A stretch of 7,097 nucleotides of DNA from the NCBI GenBank assembly GCA_007128275.1, contig SKXR01000109.1, positions 1 to 7,097 on the forward strand. Direction: 5' to 3'. Shown here piece after piece: positions 1-5,954 of this stretch. Position numbers and translations under genes: made by a program. A model generated the notes under the pieces. The model saw only the letters and a program-made list of their open reading frames with translations. It did not search any database and had not been told where the DNA came from. Positions within the stretch are counted from its first letter, which is position 1; each line of letters opens with the position of its first letter. This stretch comes from Kiritimatiellia bacterium. Lineage in GTDB: Bacteria > Verrucomicrobiota > Kiritimatiellia > SLAD01.

Positions 1-49
1 CATGAACCATCAACCATGAACCATTAACCATTTACCGGGTTTCATGAAC
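1..49. repeat. Heptanucleotide tandem repeat array, CATNAAC type
   Basis: Reading in 7-base steps from base 1 gives CATGAAC, CATCAAC, CATGAAC, CATTAAC, CATTTAC, then a non-matching unit CGGGTTT, then CATGAAC at 43-49. The last unit is in exact register and contains the start codon of the first mutase gene (ATG at 44). The array touches the window edge, so it may be longer. The ATG at 2 is in frame with the gene but meets TGA at 17-19; the ATG at 16 meets TAA at 25-27. No good Shine-Dalgarno sequence is seen before the ATG at 44. Whether this is a dispersed intergenic repeat or a local slippage product cannot be told from one copy. Confidence 0.75.
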
Positions 50-1399
50 AAACTTCGACTGGCCAGTTTTGGAATACGCGGATTCGTGGGCGAATCGTTG
101 CCTCCATCCGTGGTCATTGACTTTGCTTCGGCGTTCGCCACGTATACGGACGGGGGGCGCATTCTGCTTGGACGCGATACCCGGTATTCGAGTCCGATGA
201 TCCATTCCGCCGTGCTGTCCGGTCTGCTTAGCACGGGTTGCGAGGTGCTGGATTTCGGCGTATGCCCGACGCCGATGCTGCAATTCGCCGTGAAGCCCTA
301 CCGCGCGGCGGGCGCTATATCGATCTCCGGCGGTCACAACGCGCCGGGTTGGAACGCCGTAACCCTCATTGGCGCGGACGGCGCGTTTCTGGAACCGTTC
401 GGCGGCGAAACCGTGCTCGACTGTTTTCACGCCCGGGATTTCCTGAGACGGGACTGGCAAGGCATGGGGACCGTCCGACGGGTGGGCGATTTCGCGTTGT
501 CGTACTTCGACGCCATGGCGGACATGATCAATGTGAACGCGATTCGCGAAGCGGATTTTACCGTATTGATCGATCCGGTGGGCGGGGCGGGCTGCTCGTA
601 TCTGCCGCTGTTTGCCGATCGATTCCGTTTTCGCTTGGTGCCGATTAATGCACAGCCTTCCGGCTACCTCGCGCGCGAACCCGAACCGCGTCCCCGTAGC
701 GCATTGCAAATGGCTTCCATCATCCCTCATACCGGCGGCGATGTCGGCTTCGTACTGAGCAGTGACATGAGCCGCATGTCCGTGGTCACCGAGACCGGCG
801 AACCGATGAGCGAAGAGTATACGTTGGCGTTGATTGCCGATCATGTGCTGGCCAAACGGACCGGGACGTTGGTCACCAATATCTGTACAACGCGTACCGT
901 GGACGATGTGGCCCGCGCTCACGGCGCGTCCGTGACACGGACGCGGGTAGGGCAGGCGTATGTGCTGGACGCGTTGGCCGACGAACAAGGCGTGGTTGGA
1001 GGCGAAGGCAGCGGCAGTGTGGCGTTGCCGGAGTTCAGCAACGCCTCTGACGGGTTTCTGATGATGGGACTGATCCTGCAAGCCATGGCGGAAAGCGGAC
1101 GGACCGTGTCGGCGCTGCTGGGGCAACTGCCTCGGTACGCCATCGTAAAGCGGAGCGTCCCCTGCGGATCGCGCGACGGGTATCGCGCCATTGATGCGCT
1201 CAAAGATCACCGGGACTTTCTGGGGGATGGCCTGGTCGATATGACGGACGGGCTTCGGGTGGATTGGGCCGATAGCTGGGTGCATGTCCGAACCTCACAA
1301 ACACAACAGTTGGTCCGGGTGATTGCCGAGGCCACTACCAGAGAGGAGGCGGAACAGCGGGCGGACGACGCCACGCGCGTTCTGCAGCAGATCTTATGA
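44..1399 (+). CDS. Phosphohexomutase-family paralogue lacking catalytic residues (predicted pseudoenzyme)
   Basis: The 451-residue protein is a full-length member of the alpha-D-phosphohexomutase superfamily (PMM/PGM, GlmM), which normally moves phosphate between C1 and C6 of hexose phosphates through a phosphoserine and Mg2+. Family landmarks in order are the N-terminal GIRG (10-13), GRDTR (43-47), PTPML (75-79), HN (98-99), EPEPRP (212-217), GGEGSG (319-324) and the C-terminal phosphate-loop region (416-422). Key residues are missing. The catalytic loop reads SGGHN (95-99) where the family has TASHN, putting Gly97 at the phosphoserine. The metal loop DPDGDR reads SSDMSR (239-244), keeping only Asp241. 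The phosphate loop R-x-S-N-T-E-P reads RTSQTQQ. The frame is unbroken and length is normal, so this is not an ordinary decayed pseudogene. Its stop overlaps the next start (ATGA), implying co-translation with the intact paralogue. Mutase activity is unlikely; a regulatory, scaffold or sugar-phosphate-binding role is inference. The start at 44 places the GIRG motif at the same distance from the N-terminus as in the downstream paralogue. Confidence 0.9.
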   Translation: MNKLRLASFGIRGFVGESLPPSVVIDFASAFATYTDGGRILLGRDTRYSSPMIHSAVLSGLLSTGCEVLDFGVCPTPMLQFAVKPYRAAGAISISGGHNAPGWNAVTLIGADGAFLEPFGGETVLDCFHARDFLRRDWQGMGTVRRVGDFALSYFDAMADMINVNAIREADFTVLIDPVGGAGCSYLPLFADRFRFRLVPINAQPSGYLAREPEPRPRSALQMASIIPHTGGDVGFVLSSDMSRMSVVTETGEPMSEEYTLALIADHVLAKRTGTLVTNICTTRTVDDVARAHGASVTRTRVGQAYVLDALADEQGVVGGEGSGSVALPEFSNASDGFLMMGLILQAMAESGRTVSALLGQLPRYAIVKRSVPCGSRDGYRAIDALKDHRDFLGDGLVDMTDGLRVDWADSWVHVRTSQTQQLVRVIAEATTREEAEQRADDATRVLQQIL

Positions 1400-2763
1400 A
1401 GGAAGTGCTGAAAGTCGGGGTGTCGGGTGTGCGGGGTGTCGTCGGCGCGTCGTTTACCCCGCAGTTGGCCGCATCCTTTGCAAAGGCTTTTGGCACCTAT
1501 CTTGGCGAAGGGGTGGTCATTGTGGGACGCGACACGCGCCCGACGGGGCCGATGATTGAGCATGCGGTCGTGGCCGGACTCCAAAGCGTCGGGTGCAAGC
1601 CGGTCATGGTGGGCGTGGTTCCGACCCCCTCGCTTCTCTATCTCGTCCGGCAGGAAGGCGCGCGAGGCGGCATCATGATCACCGCCAGCCACAATTCCGT
1701 GGAATGGAACGCCCTCAAATTTGTGGATCGTCGCGGCATGTTTCTGGGGCCGATTCATGCGGAAGAACTGTTCGACATCTATCATCAACAGGATTTTCCG
1801 TTTGTGGCGGAATCGGATATCCGTTCGGCGGTGGTGCGGGAAGAAGCGGTGGCGCCGCATTTCGACAAGGTGACATCCTATGTCGACGCGGCGGCCATCC
1901 GTGGGGCCGGCTTGCGGGTGGCGGTTGATTGTTGTAATGGCGTAGGCGCGCTCTATTCCCGGCGGTTTTTGGAGGAACGGCTCGGGTGCAAGGTCGACGC
2001 CCTTTTCGACGAACCCACGGGTCGTTTCGAACGCGATCCCGAACCGTTGCCGGAGAACCTTGCTGCGTTGAGCGAAGCGACCACGCGGCTCGGGTGCGCT
2101 ATTGGGTTTGCGCAGGACCCGGATGGTGATCGACTGGCGGTTGTGGACGAAACGGGCCGTCCGGTCGGCGAAGAGATTACCGTCGCGTTGGCCGTGCGCG
2201 CTGTCTTGGCCCATCACGGGAAGGGCCCCGTGGCTGCGAATCTGTCGTCCGGACAGAGTGTGGAAGCGGTAGCGCGTTCCTTTGGATGCGAGGTTACCCG
2301 TACCCAGACCGGTGAGATTTATGTTTCCGAAACCATGCTGAAGATCGGCGCCGTTGTCGGTGGGGAACATACCGGTGGCATCATTATTCCTGCCATTCAT
2401 CCCTGCCGGGATAGTTTCGGCGGCATGGCCGTGATCCTGGAGATGATGGCCTTGACCGGGCGCACCATCAGCGACTTGTGCGCGGAGATTCCGCGATACT
2501 GTCTGATGAAGGACAAGCTATCCATCGGGGCCCAGCATGCGCCGGGCATCCTGCGTAGACTGCGACGCGAATACGAAGGCCATCCGATGAACTTTTTGGA
2601 CGGACTCTTCATCGACTTCGGGGATCGCTGGGTCCATGTGCGGCGTTCCAACACGGAACCCGTGCTGCGCATCATTGCGGAAGCCCCGACGGAAGAGGGT
2701 AGTGCGGCGCTTATCACCGAGGTGCGCGCCAAGGCGGAAGAGGGGATCGTTCTCCCGGGGTAG
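1396..2763 (+). CDS. Phosphoglucomutase/phosphomannomutase-family enzyme (possibly phosphoglucosamine mutase)
   Basis: A 455-residue cytoplasmic alpha-D-phosphohexomutase with all active-site elements: N-terminal GVRG (11-14), GRDTR (44-48), catalytic TASHN (96-100) with phosphoserine Ser98, the Mg2+ loop DPDGDR (241-246) with Asp241, Asp243 and Asp245, a sugar-binding loop GGEHTG (322-327, Thr where Ser is more usual), and the C-terminal phosphate loop RRSNTEP (416-422). The length is typical for the four-domain family. It should interconvert the 1- and 6-phosphates of a hexose or of glucosamine, feeding cell-wall or surface-glycan precursors. Sequence alone does not separate PMM/PGM from GlmM, so no symbol is given. 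The start codon lies in the stop of the preceding paralogue (ATGA at 1396-1399) and has no strong Shine-Dalgarno sequence of its own, which suggests translational coupling. The two proteins align from end to end and probably arose by tandem duplication. Confidence 0.93.
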   Translation: MKEVLKVGVSGVRGVVGASFTPQLAASFAKAFGTYLGEGVVIVGRDTRPTGPMIEHAVVAGLQSVGCKPVMVGVVPTPSLLYLVRQEGARGGIMITASHNSVEWNALKFVDRRGMFLGPIHAEELFDIYHQQDFPFVAESDIRSAVVREEAVAPHFDKVTSYVDAAAIRGAGLRVAVDCCNGVGALYSRRFLEERLGCKVDALFDEPTGRFERDPEPLPENLAALSEATTRLGCAIGFAQDPDGDRLAVVDETGRPVGEEITVALAVRAVLAHHGKGPVAANLSSGQSVEAVARSFGCEVTRTQTGEIYVSETMLKIGAVVGGEHTGGIIIPAIHPCRDSFGGMAVILEMMALTGRTISDLCAEIPRYCLMKDKLSIGAQHAPGILRRLRREYEGHPMNFLDGLFIDFGDRWVHVRRSNTEPVLRIIAEAPTEEGSAALITEVRAKAEEGIVLPG

Positions 2764-2770
2764 AGGCCGG

Positions 2771-2800
2771 CGCACTGGATTTCGCAGTTGCGTTCCCCTT
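2771..2800 (+). terminator. Possible weak terminator after the mutase pair
   Basis: Seven bases after the TAG stop, CGCACTG (2771-2777) can pair with CAG-T-TGCG (2785-2792) around a 7-base loop, with one bulged T. It is followed by a pyrimidine-rich TTCCCCTT rather than a clean T run. The stem is short and bulged, so this is only a candidate. It lies in the 92-bp gap before the OmpA-like gene. Confidence 0.25.
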
Positions 2801-2840
2801 GAAACCTGCTAGTTTATGCCTCGGACTATTCCACTGTTCC

Positions 2841-2847
2841 AGAAGGG
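2841..2847 (+). promoter_or_regulatory. Ribosome binding site that fixes the OmpA-like start
   Basis: AGAAGGG lies 8 bases before the ATG at 2856. It supports that start over an in-frame TTG at 2799, which would place 19 unneeded residues before a complete signal peptide. Confidence 0.75.
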
Positions 2848-2855
2848 ATTTCGGC

Positions 2856-4112
2856 ATGATTTCACAGCGCATATTGTTGGCGGTTTTAGTGGCAAACGTG
2901 GCGGCGGCATCGTTCGCCTCGGAAGCTCAATTACCGGAAACCGACCTTTTTGAAGAGGCGCCCTGGACGTTGACCCTCGGGGTCGGCTACACGAAGTTTG
3001 AAGGCGACCAGGTCGTGGAGAACGCGCCCTTCCTTGGATTGCGGCTCGGCTACAGCGCGGATGTGCGCTGGACCTATGAACTCGGTTTGGATCTGGTGCC
3101 CCGGGCTAAGGCGCGGGAATTTGATGGCAGCGATCGGCGTACCATCAGCGACGATATCTGGATGGTTCGCGCTGGGCCCGATGTCTTGTACCATTTCCGC
3201 ACGACTGAGAATTTGCGTTTTGATCCCTACCTCTCTGCCGGATTGGGTTTCTATCTGACCGAGAAGAAATTCCTGGCCAGCACCTTCGAGCCGTATGGTT
3301 CGTTGGGCGCCGGACTATTTTATCACTTCAATAATGAATGGGCGTTGCGTGGCGATGTGCGCGGAACCATGGTCAGCCGGAAGACCGATTTCAATCTGTG
3401 GTCCATGGTGGGGGTGACCTATCGGTGGGGACCGCAGCCGGCGCCCGAATACCAATTACGCGGCGGCGATCTGGACAGCGACGGCGATGGCATTCCCGAT
3501 TGGTTGGAATTGTTGATCGGCACCGACCCCTACAATCCCGACACGGACGGCGACGGCTTGTCCGACGGCGAAGAATATTGGATCTATTTCACCGACCCGC
3601 TCAATCCGGACTCGGACTATGACGGATTGACCGACGGCGCCGAGGTGCATGTGTATGGCACCGACCCCTTGAATCCGGATACGGACGGCGGCGGCGTGTA
3701 CGACGGCCATGAAGTCATGGAAGACGGAACGGACCCGTTGGATCCCCGTGACGACCTGCAACTGTACACGTTGAACATCGAATTTGATTACGACAAATCC
3801 GATTTGCGTCCGCAGTATTTTGACGAATTGGATATCATCGTCCGCGTGTTGCAGCGCGATCCCGGCGCGACCGCCCGTATCGAAGGGCACGCTGATCGGC
3901 GTCCTCGCTCCGAGCGAAATTACAACATTCGCCTCTCCGAACGTCGGGCCAATGCGGTGTTGAATTACATCGCCGATATCGGCGGCATATCCCGCGACCG
4001 GCTGTCCGCGCACGGGTACGGATTTGACCGTCCGATTGCGCCGAACGACACGGAAGCAAACATGCAGCGCAACCGCCGCACGGAAATCTATATCCGCCCT
4101 AGCGTCGAGTAG
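2856..4112 (+). CDS. OmpA-family outer membrane protein with TSP3 calcium-binding repeats
   Basis: The 418-residue protein begins with a signal peptide (MISQRI, a hydrophobic core, then likely cleavage after ASFA near residue 21). Residues about 35-192 have the alternating polar/aromatic pattern of a small transmembrane beta-barrel (for example LGVGYTKF, AGLGFYL, GAGLFYHF, VGVTYRW). Residues 207-283 hold four Asp-rich TSP3 repeats. Residues about 304-415 form an OmpA C-terminal peptidoglycan-binding domain, with IEFDYDKSDL, IEGHAD (Asp347) and LSERRA (Arg364); Asp347 and Arg364 match the positions that contact diaminopimelate in OmpA-like domains. The usual GHTD reads GHAD, a mild change. By family knowledge it links the outer membrane to the cell wall, with a Ca2+-stiffened spacer between barrel and wall domain. 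It appears to be a single gene, separated from the mutases by 92 bp and convergent with the metal regulator. The start is chosen on the AGAAGGG ribosome site and the signal peptide. Confidence 0.92.
   Translation: MISQRILLAVLVANVAAASFASEAQLPETDLFEEAPWTLTLGVGYTKFEGDQVVENAPFLGLRLGYSADVRWTYELGLDLVPRAKAREFDGSDRRTISDDIWMVRAGPDVLYHFRTTENLRFDPYLSAGLGFYLTEKKFLASTFEPYGSLGAGLFYHFNNEWALRGDVRGTMVSRKTDFNLWSMVGVTYRWGPQPAPEYQLRGGDLDSDGDGIPDWLELLIGTDPYNPDTDGDGLSDGEEYWIYFTDPLNPDSDYDGLTDGAEVHVYGTDPLNPDTDGGGVYDGHEVMEDGTDPLDPRDDLQLYTLNIEFDYDKSDLRPQYFDELDIIVRVLQRDPGATARIEGHADRRPRSERNYNIRLSERRANAVLNYIADIGGISRDRLSAHGYGFDRPIAPNDTEANMQRNRRTEIYIRPSVE
3474..3704 (+). repeat. Four TSP3-type Asp-rich calcium repeats encoded in the OmpA-like gene
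   Basis: The repeats are DSDGDGIPD (residues 207-215), DTDGDGLSD (229-237), DSDYDGLTD (252-260) and DTDGGGVYD (275-283), spaced 22-23 residues apart and separated by GTDP/NPD-type linkers. The D-x-D-x-D-G pattern is the calcium-binding signature of thrombospondin type 3 repeats. The fourth copy has Gly in place of the third Asp, and the third has Tyr where the others have Gly. Confidence 0.9.
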
Positions 4113-4141
4113 GAGCCGCAGAAAAACTCGGAGCTTGGTAT

Positions 4142-4175
4142 CTGGTGATGGGTATTCGTCTCGGACGATCACCGG
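4142..4175. terminator. Bulged hairpin between convergent genes, possible bidirectional terminator
   Basis: CTGGTGAT (4142-4149) pairs with ATCACCGG (4168-4175) with one G-U pair. Inside it, CGTC (4157-4160) pairs with GACG (4164-4167) around a TCG loop. The two stems stack on the right arm and leave a 7-base bulge on the left. It lies between the OmpA-like stop (4112) and the stop of the minus-strand regulator (4197). There is no T run on the plus strand; on the minus strand a TTTTT follows about 15 bases beyond the stem. The position fits a shared terminator, but the missing T tract keeps confidence low. Confidence 0.35.
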
Positions 4176-4196
4176 TCACCCGACACCGAACACCCG

Positions 4197-4865
4197 TTAT
4201 TCGGTCGCCGCGCGCACCAGGATTTTTTCCGCCGCTTTTCCGCCGAGAGTGACCGTGACATCGTTTTCCAAGCGAACGGTCACGGAATCCGCATGCACAT
4301 CGCGTCCGAGCAATGAAAGGCCGACGCCGGGTATAAGTCCGTTCTTTTCCGCGAATTGGAGGAAGGCGGGATCCTGATCCGCTACCCGCGCGATTTCCGC
4401 CGCGGTGTCGGGGGCGAATTCCGAGAGGGGAATCAGCCGGACCTTTCGGATTTGTCCTTTGGCCGTGGGGATCGGATCGCCATGCGGGTCGACTTGGGGA
4501 TGATTCAGCAGTTTATCCATCCGCTCCAGCACCTTGTCCGAAACGGCGTGTTCCAGGGTTTCCGCTTCTTCATGCACCTCGGACCAGTCCAGTCCCAGCA
4601 CGTCGACCAGGAAGAGTTCCAAAATGCGGTGCCGCCGAAGGACGTGCAACGCCAACTGTTCGCCGCCGTGGGTCAGGCGTATGCCGCCACGGGGTTCGTA
4701 ATCCACCAGCCCGGAATCGGATAGGGTCTTGACCATGGCCGTCGCCGTGCCGGGCACGACCTTCATGGCCGAAGCCAGTTTGCCCATCGGCAGCAGGGAC
4801 GTCGGATCCTCCTGTTGCTGGAGGTAGATTTGTTTCACGTAATTCTCGACTGTACTCGTAATCAT
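4197..4865 (-). CDS. mntR: DtxR/MntR-family metal-dependent transcriptional repressor
   Basis: The 222-residue protein (from the ATG at 4865) has the three-part layout of long DtxR-family regulators: an N-terminal winged helix-turn-helix (about 1-65), a dimerisation and metal-binding domain (about 66-140, with HRILELFL, HEEAETLEHAVSD and PHGDPIP), and a C-terminal FeoA/SH3-like domain (about 145-220). With this start the residues fall on DtxR numbering: His79, Glu83 and His98 match the ancillary site, and Glu102, Glu105 and His106 match the primary site. Glu at 102, where iron-type DtxR/IdeR have Cys, favours Mn2+ sensing; this is inference. The HEEAE-x-LEH-x-VSD region resembles the ScaR/SloR/TroR group. 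It is divergent from a metal ABC importer, its probable target. An in-frame ATG at 4892 would add nine residues but lies upstream of the only good ribosome site and a few bases from the likely transcript start, so 4865 is preferred. Confidence 0.9.
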   Translation of the reverse strand: MITSTVENYVKQIYLQQQEDPTSLLPMGKLASAMKVVPGTATAMVKTLSDSGLVDYEPRGGIRLTHGGEQLALHVLRRHRILELFLVDVLGLDWSEVHEEAETLEHAVSDKVLERMDKLLNHPQVDPHGDPIPTAKGQIRKVRLIPLSEFAPDTAAEIARVADQDPAFLQFAEKNGLIPGVGLSLLGRDVHADSVTVRLENDVTVTLGGKAAEKILVRAATE

Positions 4866-4877
4866 GGCAAAAGCATA

Positions 4878-4884
4878 CCTCCCT
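4878..4884 (-). promoter_or_regulatory. Ribosome binding site for the repressor gene
   Basis: On the minus strand AGGGAGG lies 12 bases before the ATG at 4865. The spacing is long but usable, and no such site precedes the in-frame ATG at 4892. One base after it an out-of-frame ATG opens a four-codon frame (4876-4862, M-L-L-P-stop) whose TGA overlaps the repressor ATG. Confidence 0.6.
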
Positions 4885-4885
4885 G

Positions 4886-4912
4886 TTGACATGCAGGCAA
4901 TAGAATTATAGT
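4886..4912 (+). promoter_or_regulatory. Probable sigma-70-type promoter of the metal importer operon
   Basis: TTGACA (4886-4891, perfect -35) and TATAGT (4907-4912) are separated by 15 bp, shorter than the usual 17. Transcription would start near 4919 and give a leader of about 46 bases. The -35 lies inside the left arm of the inverted repeat, so a bound repressor would block polymerase. Confidence 0.5.
4905..4910 (-). promoter_or_regulatory. Probable -10 element of the repressor gene promoter
   Basis: The minus strand reads a perfect TATAAT here, overlapping the importer -10 on the other strand. No convincing -35 is seen 16-18 bp upstream (best TTCTAT). Transcription would start near 4898, inside the left arm of the inverted repeat, consistent with autoregulation. 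Confidence 0.45.
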
Positions 4913-4946
4913 GTTTGAATGCATGTTAATAGAAGTTTGAGGAATC

Positions 4947-4957
4947 AAAGAAGGGGG
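4947..4957 (+). promoter_or_regulatory. Ribosome binding site of the importer lipoprotein gene
   Basis: A purine run AAAGAAGGGGG ends 7 bases before the ATG at 4965, supporting that start over the in-frame ATG at 4971. Confidence 0.65.
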
Positions 4958-4964
4958 TTGAGCT

Positions 4965-5942
4965 ATGCGTATGTTCGGAGGGATGATGGTGGTGTGGATG
5001 ATGGGGTTACTGGTCGGTTGTGCGCCGGGCCCATCGGATGAGGAACAGGCGTTGACGTATCCCTATCGCGTGGTGACCACCGTGGGCATGATTAACGATC
5101 TGGTTCGGGAAATCGGCGGGGAGCGGGTGGAGGCCGTCGGACTGATCGGGGAAGGAGTCGATCCGCATTTGTACAATCCGACCCGCTCTGATGTGGCGGC
5201 ATTGATGCAGGCGGACATCATCTTCTACAACGGCCTGCAACTGGAAGGTAAAATGACGGATGTGTTGATTCGCGTGGGGCGTGCGGGCAAACCGGTCTAT
5301 GCGGTCACCGACCTGATCGATCCCGCGTATCTGATGGAGCACGACGAGTTGGAAGGGTATTCCGATCCGCATGTCTGGATGGATGTGAGTGCCTGGATGA
5401 AGGCGTTGGACGTCGTGGCCGAGGCCTTGTCCGAGTTCGATCCGGCGCATGCCGAGGAGTATCGGGAGCGAGCCGCATCCTACAGCGCGGAGTTGAGCGC
5501 GTTGCACGAATACGCCCGGCAGGTGATCGCCACGATTCCCGAACGCAATCGCATTCTGATCACCGCGCATGATGCCTTTAACTATTTCGGACGGGCTTAT
5601 GACATGGAAGTCCGGGGGATTCAAGGGCTGTCGACGGAATCGGAGGCGGGACTGCTGGATATCAATCGACTCGTGGACTTGATTGTGGATCGCGAAATCG
5701 GTGCGGTCTTCGTCGAAACCAGCGTGGCGGAAAAGAATGTGCACGCGCTGATTGAAGGTGCCCGTTCGCGCGGTCAATCGGTACGCATCGGCGGCACCCT
5801 GTTCTCGGATGCGATGGGACCGGCCGGCACCTATGAAGGCACGTATATCGGTATGATTGATCACAACGTGACCACCATCGCCCGCGCCTTGGGCGGCCAT
5901 GCGCCTGAACAGGGGTTGCACGGGCGCTTATCGAATTTGTGA
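4965..5942 (+). CDS. troA: Metal ABC transporter substrate-binding lipoprotein (TroA/MntA type)
   Basis: The 325-residue protein belongs to the cluster A-I (ZnuA/TroA/PsaA) binding proteins, which capture Mn2+, Zn2+ or Fe2+ and pass it to an ABC permease. It has a short signal with lipobox LVGC (Cys19 the lipidated residue), so it should be membrane-anchored. Ligands match the TroA set: His68 in DPHLYNPTRSD, His136 in DPHVWMD, His202 in TAHDAFNYF and Asp282 in LFSDAMG. The long backbone helix of this fold probably spans about 160-190. There is no His/Asp-rich loop near His136, a feature of many ZnuA proteins, which favours manganese or iron but does not prove it. It is first in the operon, 6 bases before the ATPase start region, and divergent from a DtxR-family repressor. 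The other common names would be mntA or psaA homologue; the symbol reflects the ligand pattern. Confidence 0.92.
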   Translation: MRMFGGMMVVWMMGLLVGCAPGPSDEEQALTYPYRVVTTVGMINDLVREIGGERVEAVGLIGEGVDPHLYNPTRSDVAALMQADIIFYNGLQLEGKMTDVLIRVGRAGKPVYAVTDLIDPAYLMEHDELEGYSDPHVWMDVSAWMKALDVVAEALSEFDPAHAEEYRERAASYSAELSALHEYARQVIATIPERNRILITAHDAFNYFGRAYDMEVRGIQGLSTESEAGLLDINRLVDLIVDREIGAVFVETSVAEKNVHALIEGARSRGQSVRIGGTLFSDAMGPAGTYEGTYIGMIDHNVTTIARALGGHAPEQGLHGRLSNL

Positions 5943-5946
5943 GGAG
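5941..5946 (+). promoter_or_regulatory. Ribosome binding site of the importer ATPase gene
   Basis: GAGGAG overlaps the TGA of the binding-protein gene. It is 2 bases from an ATG at 5949 and 8 bases from the next in-frame ATG at 5955, so 5955 is the better-placed start. Confidence 0.6.
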
Positions 5947-5954
5947 CAATGCAC

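Larger units (their letters stand above)
4885..4930. promoter_or_regulatory. Candidate metal-repressor operator: 16-bp imperfect inverted repeat spanning both promoters
   Basis: Plus-strand GTTGACATGCAGGCAA (4885-4900) and minus-strand ATTAACATGCATTCAA (4930-4915) agree at 12 of 16 positions, including an unbroken ACATGCA and a terminal CAA. The 14 bp between the arms hold the -10 elements of both divergent promoters. The left arm overlaps the importer -35 and the likely repressor transcript start; the right arm covers the likely importer transcript start. The left arm is itself a partial dyad (TTG-x-C ... G-x-CAA). It does not match a consensus I can name with confidence for MntR, DtxR or TroR; assignment rests on symmetry and position. 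Confidence 0.6.

Noticed and set aside
32..1285. Long minus-strand open frame (417 codons) antisense to the first mutase gene
   Set aside because: It lies opposite a gene with clear family motifs, shows no recognisable domain, and has the His/Arg/Gln-rich make-up usual for antisense frames in GC-rich codon-biased genes.
44..1399. First mutase copy as an ordinary decaying pseudogene
   Set aside because: The frame is intact at normal family length, non-catalytic motifs are kept, and it is coupled to the next gene; changes are concentrated at catalytic sites.
1207..2400. Long minus-strand open frame (397 codons) antisense to the second mutase gene
   Set aside because: Same reasons: no motifs, shadow composition, and complete overlap with a well-supported enzyme gene.
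2788..2815. Possible promoter TTGCGT - 16 bp - TAGTTT before the OmpA-like gene
   Set aside because: Only three of six bases match in each box. A promoter is likely somewhere in this gap but this one cannot be supported.
2799..2855. Upstream TTG start for the OmpA-like gene
   Set aside because: It would place 19 residues before a complete signal peptide, while the ATG at 2856 has a well-spaced AGAAGGG.
4186..4204. Hairpin CCGAA/TTCGG at the repressor stop codon
   Set aside because: A five-base stem with a nine-base loop overlapping the coding end and no T tract; weaker than the hairpin at 4142-4175.
4830..4845. Asn8 and Lys11 in the repressor where B. subtilis MntR has the metal ligands Asp8 and Glu11
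   Set aside because: This first helix (E-N-Y-x-K) varies within the DtxR family, and ENYLK-type variants are common, so it is not treated as a loss of function.
4866..4964. Manganese riboswitch in the importer leader
   Set aside because: The predicted leader is only about 46 bases, too short for a yybP-ykoY element, and no such fold was seen; a protein repressor with an operator explains the control.
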